This document shows, in pieces, positions 26,976-36,179 of a stretch of DNA of 64,000 nt. A program made the translations under genes and the position numbers. This DNA is from Vibrio sp. BS-M-Sm-2 (GTDB taxonomy: Bacteria > Pseudomonadota > Gammaproteobacteria > Enterobacterales > Vibrionaceae): positions 1,674,001 to 1,738,000 of the forward strand of contig NZ_CP167894.1 of the NCBI RefSeq assembly GCF_041504345.1, read 5' to 3'. Each line of letters opens with the position of its first letter. Position 1 is the stretch's first letter. Below the pieces are notes generated by a model. The model saw only the letters and a program-made list of their open reading frames with translations. It was not told the origin of the DNA and did not search any database.

Positions 26976-28165
26976 ATGTTTCGAAAATTAATGCAAATTA
27001 TACACTTACTTCCAATTTATTGGGCTGTTAGTGGTCTTTTCATTATTAACAACGGTGATAAGATTTTAGTCACGTTGATAATAATATCTTTAGTCACAAA
27101 ATTAGTCTGCTGCCTTTTCGATAGTGATGATAGCATTGATTTTAAATATAACCATATGATTGGAATTATTTTTATATGTGCTATTTATGCATCATTAAAG
27201 TATTACCATAGCGGATATAGCTCTTCTGAGATAAGGGTTCTTATTAGTACAGCTTTATACTCAGCAATATCAATCCCAAAAAAATTCGTTACAAGTCTCT
27301 GATATTTATAATCACATTGAGTTCTATATACATAACTTACCAAACTATAAATATCATCGAGATAAAAAACTTAAGCCGGATGAAGCTCCCCTTAAATGCA
27401 ATCCCTTATTCAAACTACACCGGCTTACTATCGATAATAGCCCTTTATCTTGGATATATTAGTAAGAGTAAATTACTATCATTGCTATCAGTTGTAAGTT
27501 TTATTCTTCTTACTATTAATGTAATACTAGTCGATACAAGAGGTACATGGCTCGCTCTAATTACAGTATATATAACTATCATTTTTCTTATATTTATGAA
27601 GAAAAGGAACTGGAAAGTTACCCTCATGAGCCTTGCCTTGTTTGCTACTGTGACAGCATTAAACTACCCTATTATCAAAGGCAGAATTGACACATCAACA
27701 AAAGAAATAGAACTCCTGACAAAAGGCAACTTAGACTCATCATGGGGTATAAGAGTACAGCTATGGTTAGTTGGCTACGATATTATAAAAAACGATAAAT
27801 CATGGCTAGGTTTAGGACAAACCAAACACCTAGAAATCATTCAAGAAATGTATAAAGAAGGTAAAGTTAAAAAGTCCCTAGCTCGGTTTGATAATAAGAA
27901 CTTTCATAATAGCATTGTAGATAGGACTGTGAAATATGGTTTCATTGGCCTTATATTATATATAAGCGTTTTGTTTGTTCCATTTGCTTATGGAATTAAG
28001 AATTTTAAATCCAATTACTCCCCGCTATTATTAATCATGCCAATATTTATTTTTGTAGCAGGGTTAAGTTATGTGCCTATCTCGCATCCAGGCACGTACT
28101 TTCTTTACTTATTTACCACTATGTTTTTAATTAAAAAGATAAAAAACAATAGGGGTCACCAATGA
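26976..28165 (+). pseudogene. waaL: O-antigen ligase WaaL, split by a -1 frameshift in an A7 run
   Basis: The first frame (108 residues from ATG 26976) has membrane helices and stops at 27300. The next frame back continues IRYKSLIFIITLSSIYITYQ and holds the rest: several helices and the periplasmic loop WLGLGQTKH followed by NFHNSIVDRTVKYGFIGL. The H-N-S segment is typical of O-antigen ligases. Adding one A to the run at 27278-27284 gives 396 codons, the usual WaaL size. It sits after lpxM and its end overlaps the next gene by four bases. The segment is strikingly AT-rich. As written, no functional ligase would be made without slippage. Confidence 0.82.
27278..27284 (+). other. A7 slippery heptamer at the waaL frameshift
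   Basis: The zero frame reads CCA AAA AAA TTC. A-AAA-AAA is phased for -1 slippage, which leads directly into the frame encoding a complete membrane helix and the remaining ligase. No stimulatory hairpin is obvious. Confidence 0.55.
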
Positions 28166-29247
28166 ACCTTTACGTTTGCTCAACACTAAGACACTTTTTA
28201 TTTTCGATATCAAAAGCTTGTTATCAGCCAAATGAACATTCTACTATTTTGTTTTTCTATGATTACCAAGGGGTTGATAAGGACAAGATAAATAAAAAAA
28301 TTAAAAATGAAAATATAGAAATAATATTAATCAGTCGCAAGGAATTAATTTATAAATTAAAAAAATCTTGGCTTGGAAAATTAACACTATTCCTATCCAT
28401 GAGAAATATACAGCCAAACAAAAAAATAATAAAATTAGCATCTAATCAACTAATAAATTTAGATATATTGAAACCAAGCGATTTTAATAATTTATCCTTG
28501 TTTGTTTTCAATGACAAAAACAAAGTGGCTCGCATTTTTAAGTTGTTAATAAAAAAATATGAAGTTATAGAGGATGGGGTTGGGAATTATTATGAGATAC
28601 CAAAGAAGGGAATCAGTAAATACTTAAACCCTATAAATTTTAAAGGCCTTAACACTTGGGTTATGGGTGAAAGCACGCGTTGCACTACTATCAATGTAGT
28701 GTGGCCTGAAAAGTTACCGAATTCAGTGAAAGAAAAAGGAAAAGCTATTGAATTTCTTGGAAAATCAGAAGGTTTACCATCAATCAACACTGTTTTTAAA
28801 TTCACTCCAAAATTAGTCAATGTTCAAAGCAATATCGTTATTATTGCTACTCAACCACTATCATCAACTCTTGCTAATATGCTTAAAGATGAAGGTTACT
28901 TTTTCTATATTCATCAATGTATAGCAAGACATATGGAGAGTGAAGGGAAACCTTACTTTATAAAGCTTCATCCTAGTGAAGACATAAAGGATTACCTTCC
29001 TTATTTTGATGAAGATAAATTTCTTTCAGTCAAACACCCATTGGAATTAGAGCTTCTTAATAGTCCTAATAAGGTGATTGTTGCTTCTATTAACTCAACA
29101 GCGGGACTAGGGTTTGAACAGTTTTGTGAAAGGCGTAGACTGTTCAGAGATGAAGAAATGGGGAATTTTGATGAGCAGATCATTTCTTGGAAGAAGAATC
29201 CACACCTATTAAAAGAACGCCTAGAAGAAACCTTTAATTTCTTCTAG
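28162..29247 (+). CDS. Sialyltransferase-like protein (GT52-type), probable nonulosonic acid transferase
   Basis: This 361-residue GT-B-like protein is not strongly similar to anything I can name, but it carries the motif set of bacterial sialyltransferases. These are the acidic E-D-G in VIEDGVGNYYE near residue 140, the H-P in YFIKLHPSED, and the Ser/Thr pair in SINSTAGLGFEQFC. It overlaps the waaL end (ATGA-type) and converges on the pseudaminic acid cluster. I infer that it transfers CMP-pseudaminate to the LPS core or O-unit. The gene is very AT-rich and rich in Lys, Asn and Ile, pointing to horizontal origin. Confidence 0.7.
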   Translation: MNLYVCSTLRHFLFSISKACYQPNEHSTILFFYDYQGVDKDKINKKIKNENIEIILISRKELIYKLKKSWLGKLTLFLSMRNIQPNKKIIKLASNQLINLDILKPSDFNNLSLFVFNDKNKVARIFKLLIKKYEVIEDGVGNYYEIPKKGISKYLNPINFKGLNTWVMGESTRCTTINVVWPEKLPNSVKEKGKAIEFLGKSEGLPSINTVFKFTPKLVNVQSNIVIIATQPLSSTLANMLKDEGYFFYIHQCIARHMESEGKPYFIKLHPSEDIKDYLPYFDEDKFLSVKHPLELELLNSPNKVIVASINSTAGLGFEQFCERRRLFRDEEMGNFDEQIISWKKNPHLLKERLEETFNFF

Positions 29248-29249
29248 GC
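29219..29249. terminator. Hairpin between convergent genes
   Basis: GCCTAGAAGAAA and TTTCTTCTAGGC form a perfect 12-bp stem with loop CCTTTAA. It overlaps the stop codon of the sialyltransferase-like gene and lies 10 bases from the end of pseI. It is probably a bidirectional terminator, though the U tracts are poor. Confidence 0.7.
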
Positions 29250-29258
29250 ACTTTATAC

Positions 29259-30293
29259 TTAATAATGCTTGAAGTCTAAAGGTGTTCCAAACTTAATATC
29301 GCATGTCGCTTTTGAGCCAATTACATCATCAAGGTATTTTGGCAATATGCCATTGCCTGGACGGATTGAACGAACATGTTCTTCAGTAAACACTTCACCT
29401 TGCTTAATATCTTTAACAACATAAAGTGAACGGCGATGACATTTAGTCTGTAACTCAGCTTCTGTACTTACAAAATTTGGAGCTCCTATTGATTCAAAAG
29501 CCATAGTACAATTTGTTACTAGTGACTTTAGCTCTTCTTTTTCAAGCGAGAAAGCCGAATCAGGGCCACCGTCAGCACGCGCAAGTGTAAAGTGTTTTTC
29601 AATCACGCATGCGCCCAGTGCAACTGCTGCTACCGATACACCAATGTCCATAGTGTGATCTGAAAGGCCCACTTCTACACCAAATGCATCAAGCATTACC
29701 GCCATAGTTGAGATGTTCGCCTGTGATGCAGGGGTTGGATAACCACTTGTACAATGAAGAAGTACGATATCTGTAGCGCCTGCCGCTTTTGCCGCCGCAA
29801 CCGCTTCTTCAATTTCTGCCAAATTCGCGTTCCCCGTCGACATGATCATCGGCTTACCGGTTGCCGCCACTTTTCGAATCAATGGTAAGTCGATCAACTC
29901 AAATGACGCGATTTTATATGCTGGTGCGTTCAAACTTTCTAGGAAGTCGACAGCTGTATGGTCAAATGGAGAACTAAAGATGGTGATACCAAGCTTTTCA
30001 GCCTCATCAAACAATGTCTTATGCCAATCCCAAGGTGTGTGTGCCTGCTCGTACAGGTCATACAATTTTGAGCCATCCCATAGGCCACCGCGGATCATAA
30101 ATTCTTCACTATCGTGATTAATTGTGATGGTATCGGCCGTGTAAGTCTGCAATTTAACAGCATCGGCACCTGCTTCTTTCGCTGCTTTAATCAATTCAAT
30201 TGCGCGAGTGATATCACCATTATGGTTACCTGACATCTCCGCTATGATGTAAGGTCTATGTCCCTTACCAATATCTCTATTTGCTATCTTCAT
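29259..30293 (-). CDS. pseI: Pseudaminic acid synthase PseI
   Basis: This 344-residue NeuB-family enzyme condenses phosphoenolpyruvate with the 6-deoxy-altrose derivative to give pseudaminic acid. The TIM-barrel domain shows IIAEMSGNHNGDITRAIELI, ADAVKLQTYTADTITI, MIMSTGNANLAEIEEAV, LLHCTSGYPTP, GLSDHT and VIEKHFTLAR. A C-terminal antifreeze-like SAF domain starts near residue 285 (CHRRSLYVVKDIKQGEVF; IRPGNGILPKY). It is last in the pse operon, six bases after the VOC-ACP gene. Confidence 0.92.
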   Translation of the reverse strand: MKIANRDIGKGHRPYIIAEMSGNHNGDITRAIELIKAAKEAGADAVKLQTYTADTITINHDSEEFMIRGGLWDGSKLYDLYEQAHTPWDWHKTLFDEAEKLGITIFSSPFDHTAVDFLESLNAPAYKIASFELIDLPLIRKVAATGKPMIMSTGNANLAEIEEAVAAAKAAGATDIVLLHCTSGYPTPASQANISTMAVMLDAFGVEVGLSDHTMDIGVSVAAVALGACVIEKHFTLARADGGPDSAFSLEKEELKSLVTNCTMAFESIGAPNFVSTEAELQTKCHRRSLYVVKDIKQGEVFTEEHVRSIRPGNGILPKYLDDVIGSKATCDIKFGTPLDFKHY

Positions 30294-30299
30294 TATTTC

Positions 30300-31001
30300 C
30301 TACTTATTTGTCAGGTAACTTTCAATTTTCTTTAGTGAATCCAACGTGGACATATCAGATGCTGGTATCGACGTTTCGAATTGCTTTTCGATTTCCATTA
30401 TTAACAACAAATGTTTAAAAGAGTCCCATTCAGGGCAACTTGCCATATCCGTTCCATCGTAATCAACACGACTACTATCAATGACCGAACGATAGATTTC
30501 CATAAGCTTATCTTTTTTCGAATCTACAACCTCAAGCTTAATAGATTGATGGGATGCTGGTATGGAGTCTACAGGATAAGCTTCAAGTAACTCAAACAAA
30601 CCATGATTTGGATGGACAAGAAAAGCGACTTTACGACCATCAAATGCACCATCGGCACGAGGAGCAACCACAAGTTTTGCACCAAAATCCTGCTCTGCAA
30701 CTTTAATAGCTTTATTAATGTCGTGCACCGCATAACAAAGATGGTAAGCACCACCACCAGAGCCTAGATGTCCAAGAATTGGAGAATGGTCATCTAGTGG
30801 CGCAAGTATCTCTACAACCCCCATACCATTGAGTTCCACAAATGCATAGTACACTTGTTGTGCTGGGTTTTCTCCAGGTCCTCGAAGCAACTTAGCTCCG
30901 GGAATAGATAAGTAATCCTTTAGTGTAGTAATCAAGTCTTTCGTCGTCACAGCATAGTGATCAACATGAAGCACACCTAAAGCCGAAAACATTGCATTCA
31001 T
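30300..31001 (-). CDS. VOC-domain protein fused to an acyl carrier domain
   Basis: This is a 233-residue two-domain protein. Residues about 10-150 form a VOC/glyoxalase fold similar to methylmalonyl-CoA epimerase (VLHVDHYAVTTKDL; GVVEILAPLDDHSPI; GGAYHLCYAVHDINKAI; GLFELLEAYP) with candidate metal ligands His and Glu. Residues about 165-233 look like an acyl carrier protein: CPEWDSFKHLLLIMEIEKQF, where Ser194 in Asp-Ser-Phe fits the phosphopantetheine site. The start is ATG 31001, with GGAG eight bases upstream. Standing next to the PseH-FkbH fusion, it is the likely carrier of the acyl group. What the VOC domain does to the substrate is unknown. Confidence 0.75.
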   Translation of the reverse strand: MNAMFSALGVLHVDHYAVTTKDLITTLKDYLSIPGAKLLRGPGENPAQQVYYAFVELNGMGVVEILAPLDDHSPILGHLGSGGGAYHLCYAVHDINKAIKVAEQDFGAKLVVAPRADGAFDGRKVAFLVHPNHGLFELLEAYPVDSIPASHQSIKLEVVDSKKDKLMEIYRSVIDSSRVDYDGTDMASCPEWDSFKHLLLIMEIEKQFETSIPASDMSTLDSLKKIESYLTNK

Positions 31002-31012
31002 ATAAATTTCTC

Positions 31013-33199
31013 CTACGCCTTCCAATTAAGAGTCATTAAGTTGGATTCTGACGGCAACGACTGCTGAGCAAACTCAAATACCCATTGTTCGTTATCATCT
31101 GAAATAAAGTGATTGTTCTTGTAGAGATCTCGAACTGGCATATTTTTGGAGCTCGCAATAAAGCGACCAACCACAGCATTCTGAGATGACTCACTCGCTA
31201 GAATAATCAGTTTACTCAGTATGATATGTTCAATATCCCTACCCATAACACGGCACGACATCACGAAGTTATCAATGACCCAATAACCATCCTGTTTCAC
31301 AATAACCAATGCCGCGACGCCCTCATACTCTTTGGAGTATTTGTCTTTAGAGCGGACATGGAGAACTTGATAATCAGAGGCTCTCATCCATTCGCTCAAT
31401 TGCTCTTTGCTATAGCGTGTTGTTGTTGTGTTGAATTGATTCGTTTTATTAAAGAGTTGATGTGTCCGATCGAAGTTATCTGAATTCAATGCTTCTACAC
31501 GTATTTCCATTCCCAAACTTTTAATAAATGACGCTCGATCAACAAATTCGGTTTGTGCATTCTGAATGTCCACTCTCTGTTTGTAGAGCTCAGAACGTCG
31601 TTTATCAGATTCACTCACTTGCGCGACACAAAGCTCAGGAAGATTACAAAGGTACTGGAACCATTCAGCAGGATCTTCCGGTAGCTCAGGTACAAAAACG
31701 TCTGGTGCATTTCGACGCACTTCTGCACGCTCTACAGGATTATCATCGATGAAACAAAAAGATGATAAACCAAGGTTTAACTCTTTACTTAATGCATGAA
31801 TATTCTGGGATTTTGGTTCCCAATTAATTCGATGGCTGACAAAATCTTTCGCTCTAAGACGCATCTCCGGATGGGTTTCAATTGCATCTAGCGCCACTTC
31901 TTCAGTATTCTTACTGCATATAGTCAGCAAAATACCTCTAGATTTTAATGTGAGGAAGAGCGACTGAAGGTCTTTGTAAATATTACCTGGGTAGTCTCCC
32001 CCTAAGCTAATACCGTCTTTTCCATCGTCACCAATGATCCCTTTCCACAAGGTATTATCAAGATCAAGCACCAAGACTCGAGCAGAAAGTGCATTTGCCG
32101 CAAAAATAGTACCGATTAATGCCTGACTGTACGCTTCCAGAAATTGAATAGTAAACGGCGCTCTTGCCATATACCAATATTTATTGGAGAAACTTTGGCC
32201 AGCACGCTTGATGATTTGAGAGTAAGGAATAACTTCAACCAAGTTCTCGGTTTTCATCGTATGAAGCGTGTTATTCCATTTCTGGATTAGCCTCTGAATT
32301 TTTGAATCTGATAATTGTTCAGAAATCGAGAAAGGAAAGCCCTTCTGAATAGCAAAATCTGCAACAAAAACCCGATTTCCTCGCTGAGCAATACTTTTGA
32401 TGAATGCAAGATATTGCAACACGCGTTGCTCTGTTTGTAACAAGGATTCTTCTGTTGGCAAGGTATAGATATCAGAAAAGAAGTCTTCAATTCGCTCGAT
32501 AAAAGCATAGCAAGAAGATGCATCATTAATATCAGTGTTCTCAGAATCCAGAAGATCCAGCTGGTATCGACCAAATGCTACTGTCGCAATTTTATAAGGA
32601 AACTGCGTATATGTCTTAATATGCTTCGTTAAGGTATCCGACAAAAAATCGGTATTATGGGATGCGAATAGGTACAACCGCTGACGTTTATCGAGCTTGT
32701 TTTCTGGGTAAACATATTTCATGTAAACGACATTTTTTGCAGTATCAGTCGCATCTACAGGAGCCTCGCATTCTACAAAACCACTTTTTTGATGTAATTT
32801 CCACGCGAGCTGATTCTGTCTTAGTGATTCACAATACAACTCATGAACCTTCAGTGTTTTACCCGCATAGTGAATAACAGCTTGTTCAAGCTCAAGCCAA
32901 ATGGCTGTTTTTTCAGCTTGCTCAAGCGCACTGTTGTTGAGGTAAAAACCCCACCATGCTGTCGCGCTATCTTGCTCCCATGAATAAATGGTCACTACAC
33001 CGACTGGTTTCTCATCGCGACAGAATATTAAAATCTGTCTTTGGTCCATTAGCATGGTTTTATCCCACCATGCAGAATGTTCCGTTTTAGAGATGATATG
33101 GTCAGTTAACATCACAGCACGCACATCAACGTGGTTGCGCCACTCTAACACTGCCCACTTATCGCCTTCTTGTGCAGGGCGGAGACTAAATGTTGTCAT
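31013..33199 (-). CDS. PseH-like N-acyltransferase fused to an FkbH-like HAD module
   Basis: This 728-residue fusion begins with a GNAT domain (about residues 1-165) resembling PseH, with FSLRPAQEGDKWAVLEWRN and TEHSAWWDKTM. The rest matches the FkbH family: a HAD phosphatase core with VLVLDLDNTLWKGIIGDDG near residue 378, the conserved Cys in LTICSKNTEEVALDAI, FCFIDDNPVERAEVRR, and the C-terminal MSCRVMGRDIEHIIL domain. FkbH proteins take a glyceryl unit from 1,3-bisphosphoglycerate, dephosphorylate it and load it onto an ACP. The acyl group put on the pseudaminate precursor is therefore probably carried by an ACP, not simply acetyl-CoA. It overlaps pseG by 14 bases. Confidence 0.85.
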   Translation of the reverse strand: MTTFSLRPAQEGDKWAVLEWRNHVDVRAVMLTDHIISKTEHSAWWDKTMLMDQRQILIFCRDEKPVGVVTIYSWEQDSATAWWGFYLNNSALEQAEKTAIWLELEQAVIHYAGKTLKVHELYCESLRQNQLAWKLHQKSGFVECEAPVDATDTAKNVVYMKYVYPENKLDKRQRLYLFASHNTDFLSDTLTKHIKTYTQFPYKIATVAFGRYQLDLLDSENTDINDASSCYAFIERIEDFFSDIYTLPTEESLLQTEQRVLQYLAFIKSIAQRGNRVFVADFAIQKGFPFSISEQLSDSKIQRLIQKWNNTLHTMKTENLVEVIPYSQIIKRAGQSFSNKYWYMARAPFTIQFLEAYSQALIGTIFAANALSARVLVLDLDNTLWKGIIGDDGKDGISLGGDYPGNIYKDLQSLFLTLKSRGILLTICSKNTEEVALDAIETHPEMRLRAKDFVSHRINWEPKSQNIHALSKELNLGLSSFCFIDDNPVERAEVRRNAPDVFVPELPEDPAEWFQYLCNLPELCVAQVSESDKRRSELYKQRVDIQNAQTEFVDRASFIKSLGMEIRVEALNSDNFDRTHQLFNKTNQFNTTTTRYSKEQLSEWMRASDYQVLHVRSKDKYSKEYEGVAALVIVKQDGYWVIDNFVMSCRVMGRDIEHIILSKLIILASESSQNAVVGRFIASSKNMPVRDLYKNNHFISDDNEQWVFEFAQQSLPSESNLMTLNWKA

Positions 33200-34310
33200 T
33201 TTTTGAAATCTCTTCTAGGTGTTCAACGACTCTTTCACACCCTTTACCATCAACGAGTTCACCGCAAATGGAAGATTGATTCAAGAGAAGTTCTTTTTGA
33301 GAAATAAAACGCTGATATGCAAGCGCATAATCTTGTGATGATAGCTCGGAGTTCAAGCCCAAATAGCAATGGCCGTCTATATCATGCAAATCTTTAGCAA
33401 GCTGAGTTTGATTGTCGGCGACCGAGCACACGATACCAGGAAGGGCAAGCACGCACCTTTCCCACGTTGTAGCACCGACCGCTCCAACATATAGGTAGGC
33501 ATCTGAAAAATAATCCATCATGTTTTTCACTTGAACATGAAGGGTCACCCTAGCCTTGTGTTTAGCACACAACGCCTCCAACTGTTGCTTGTGAGGGTTA
33601 TTCATCCCAATAATCACATCGAGATGATCACCACTATCGACACTCAATAATCCACGTAACGCTTTGGATGTTTCATTAGCCCAATCAATGCCCCCAAAAA
33701 AGAGCACAACTTTTCTCTTAGATAAACGCTGTGTATATTTTGAAATATGCTTTCTGCTTTCACGAAACTCATCTCTCAGCAACGCATATTTAGGGCCACA
33801 AAGACGCTTGGTATAACTGGGAAGGTAAGCATCATAGCGATTTTTACCTAAAGAGTAATAATTCTGATCAAGTAACATGTTTACATCATGAACTCTATCA
33901 GCCAAGTCGTCGATTTGAAGAATACAGCAAGATAGTGGCCTCAAAGCCACCTGAAAGCGTTCATCTAACGCATAGTGATCGATTACCAACCAGTCCAACT
34001 TTGTTCGAGTTAGACCAGATAGATAATGAGATACGACATCTTGTACTTGTGCAATCTCAGTTTTATAAGGGACTTCCAACCAATTACCATGAGCACAATG
34101 AGTGTTGTGAGTCTCCTCTCCTTCTGGCTCAGGTAAACTAATAACATTGAAACTCTCTTCAATGAAATTAATTAAGTTTCCTCCCAATTTTCGACATATG
34201 AAAACGACTTGATGTCCATTGCTCTCTAACTTACATGCAAGTGTGAGCATTCTGAATGCATGCCCCGTCCCCATCTTGAACGACGCATCAACGCGAATAC
34301 CAATAAGCAC
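33186..34310 (-). CDS. pseG: UDP-2,4-diacetamido-2,4,6-trideoxy-L-altropyranose hydrolase PseG
   Basis: This 374-residue GT-B-fold hydrolase removes UDP from the pseudaminate precursor. The N terminus has IGIRVDASFKMGTGHAFRML, with the catalytic His in G-T-G-H. Later segments include WLVIDHYALDERF, VNMLLDQNYY, VVLFFGGIDWANE and VGAVGATTWERCVLALPGI. It starts with GTG at 34310, supported by AAAGG eight bases upstream. The substrate here may be acylated differently from the standard compound if the downstream FkbH module acts as predicted. Confidence 0.9.
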   Translation of the reverse strand: MLIGIRVDASFKMGTGHAFRMLTLACKLESNGHQVVFICRKLGGNLINFIEESFNVISLPEPEGEETHNTHCAHGNWLEVPYKTEIAQVQDVVSHYLSGLTRTKLDWLVIDHYALDERFQVALRPLSCCILQIDDLADRVHDVNMLLDQNYYSLGKNRYDAYLPSYTKRLCGPKYALLRDEFRESRKHISKYTQRLSKRKVVLFFGGIDWANETSKALRGLLSVDSGDHLDVIIGMNNPHKQQLEALCAKHKARVTLHVQVKNMMDYFSDAYLYVGAVGATTWERCVLALPGIVCSVADNQTQLAKDLHDIDGHCYLGLNSELSSQDYALAYQRFISQKELLLNQSSICGELVDGKGCERVVEHLEEISKNDNI

Positions 34311-34314
34311 CTGT

Positions 34315-35004
34315 CTAACCTTTTAATGCTTGAGAAAGTAATAGAGCAAAATCCCAATCCTCAGGGGTATCAAGATCAACAACTCGTTTTCTAGAGACAG
34401 GATATGCAATTGCTTTATCTGAAAACATAGGGATCTTTTGACGGTAAGCGCTTGGTTTGCCCCAATAAAATTGCCCTACATCATGGTACCCAACCTCAAG
34501 ATCCTGAGATCGGGTGTTGAAATGTTCTGGTTGGAACATCTCAACACGTTGCCCTTGGGTCAACTTTACGCCCCTTTGTATTGGGAATGGAAACTCACAA
34601 ACAGGGAAGCAGTAATCAGCAGAGGGTGACTCTAGTAACAAATTATAGGTATTGCGTATGTCGTTGACATCGATAAAGGGTGCTGTTGCGTATATACAAC
34701 ACAGATATTCAATCGACTGCGACTGCTCTTCGTACCAATCAATAGCATGCAACAGAACATCTGCCGTTGTGGCAAAGTCATCAGAAACGTTTGCTGGACG
34801 CATAAACGGTACTTCTGCGCCATGCTGCTCTGCGACTTCAGCAATTTCAGCATCATCCGTTGATACTATGACCTTATCAAAGCATCCAGATGCCAATGCG
34901 GCTTCTATAGTGTACGCAATGATCGGCTTTCCGTTAAAATCTTTAATATTTTTTCGCGGGATGCGTTTACTCCCCCCACGAGCTGGAATAATCGCTATTT
35001 TCAT
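34315..35004 (-). CDS. pseF: Pseudaminic acid cytidylyltransferase PseF
   Basis: This 229-residue nucleotidyltransferase activates pseudaminate to the CMP sugar used by transferases. The N-terminal IAIIPARGGSKRIPRKNIK is the CMP-sugar synthetase signature, followed by KVIVSTDDAEIAEVAEQHGA and VPFMRPANVS, and the end VDLDTPEDWDFA. It overlaps the pseC stop by one base and ends four bases before pseG, so the genes form a tight operon. Confidence 0.93.
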   Translation of the reverse strand: MKIAIIPARGGSKRIPRKNIKDFNGKPIIAYTIEAALASGCFDKVIVSTDDAEIAEVAEQHGAEVPFMRPANVSDDFATTADVLLHAIDWYEEQSQSIEYLCCIYATAPFIDVNDIRNTYNLLLESPSADYCFPVCEFPFPIQRGVKLTQGQRVEMFQPEHFNTRSQDLEVGYHDVGQFYWGKPSAYRQKIPMFSDKAIAYPVSRKRVVDLDTPEDWDFALLLSQALKG

Positions 35005-36179
35005 TACACACCTTTTAGAATATCAGTTAATACGTCGACAACCGTATTCTGTTGAGCTTCCGTCATACCGTGGAACATCGGCAAAGAAATCGCTTCGCGG
35101 TAGTACTGTTCAGATTCAGGGAACTCCCCTTCAATGAAACCTAAGTCTTGATAATACGGCTGGGTATGTACTGGAATATAATGCAAATTCACACCAATAC
35201 CACGCTCGCGTAGCTCATCAAAAACCTGTGGATGACTGAGTGAAATATCATCCAAGTTCAAACGAATCACGAACAAATGCAAGCCTGAGTAAGTATTGGG
35301 AAGCTGGTAAGGCAGGACAACCGGTAAATTCTCTAACTTAGTATAATAGCCTTGTGCTAACTCGTGACGAGCAGAGACAAACTCATTCAAGCGCTTCATT
35401 TGGCTCACACCCAGTGCAGCTTGCAGCTCTGTCATACGATAATTAAATCCAAGGTCTATCTGTTGGTAATACCAACCACCATGAGACTCACCACGCATCA
35501 ACTCTGGATCACGCGTAATACCGTGACTACGCAGCAGCGCCATTTTATCAGCGAGTTCTTTACTATTGGTCAGAGCGGCACCGCCTTCGGCAGTTGTCAC
35601 GATTTTTACTGGGTGGAAACTAAATACCGTGATGTCTGAGTGTTCACAATTCCCAATCGGCTGGTCTTGATATAGGCCGCCAATCGCATGAGAAGCATCT
35701 TCAATAAGCTTAAACCCATACTCTTTGGCTAACTTATCAATTGCAGCCATATCACATGGCTGTCCACATAAATGTACTGGCACTACGACTTTTGGCAGCC
35801 TACCTTCAGCTTTTGCTTTAATTAGCTTCTCTTCAAGTCGTTTAGGGCACATGTTGTATGTATCTGGGTCAATGTCGACAAAATCAACTTTTGCACCACA
35901 GTACAAGCCACAATTTGCTGAGGCTACAAAAGTAATAGGAGATGTCCAAAGCCAATCTCCTTTGCCCAAACCCAAAGCGAGACAAGCAATATGTAGAGCG
36001 GAGGTTGCACTGTTCACTGCTAACGCATACTGAGCACCAGTATGTTCTGTTAACGCTTTTTCAAACGCAGGAACTTGTGGTCCCTGAGTTAGGAAATCAG
36101 ATTTAAGAACATCAACTACACTATCAATATCTTGCTGACTGATATCTTGCTTGCCGTATGGAATCACTGTTTTACTCAC
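35004..36179 (-). CDS. pseC: PLP-dependent aminotransferase PseC
   Basis: This 391-residue DegT/DnrJ/EryC1-family enzyme aminates the 4-keto sugar to UDP-4-amino-4,6-dideoxy-L-AltNAc. Motifs are the N-terminal PYGKQDISQQDIDSVVDVL, YALAVNSATSALHIACLALG, LIEDASHAIGG, and the PLP lysine in TVFSFHPVKIVTTAEGG. The GTG start at 36179 overlaps the pseB stop by four bases. It acts directly after PseB. Confidence 0.95.
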   Translation of the reverse strand: MSKTVIPYGKQDISQQDIDSVVDVLKSDFLTQGPQVPAFEKALTEHTGAQYALAVNSATSALHIACLALGLGKGDWLWTSPITFVASANCGLYCGAKVDFVDIDPDTYNMCPKRLEEKLIKAKAEGRLPKVVVPVHLCGQPCDMAAIDKLAKEYGFKLIEDASHAIGGLYQDQPIGNCEHSDITVFSFHPVKIVTTAEGGAALTNSKELADKMALLRSHGITRDPELMRGESHGGWYYQQIDLGFNYRMTELQAALGVSQMKRLNEFVSARHELAQGYYTKLENLPVVLPYQLPNTYSGLHLFVIRLNLDDISLSHPQVFDELRERGIGVNLHYIPVHTQPYYQDLGFIEGEFPESEQYYREAISLPMFHGMTEAQQNTVVDVLTDILKGV

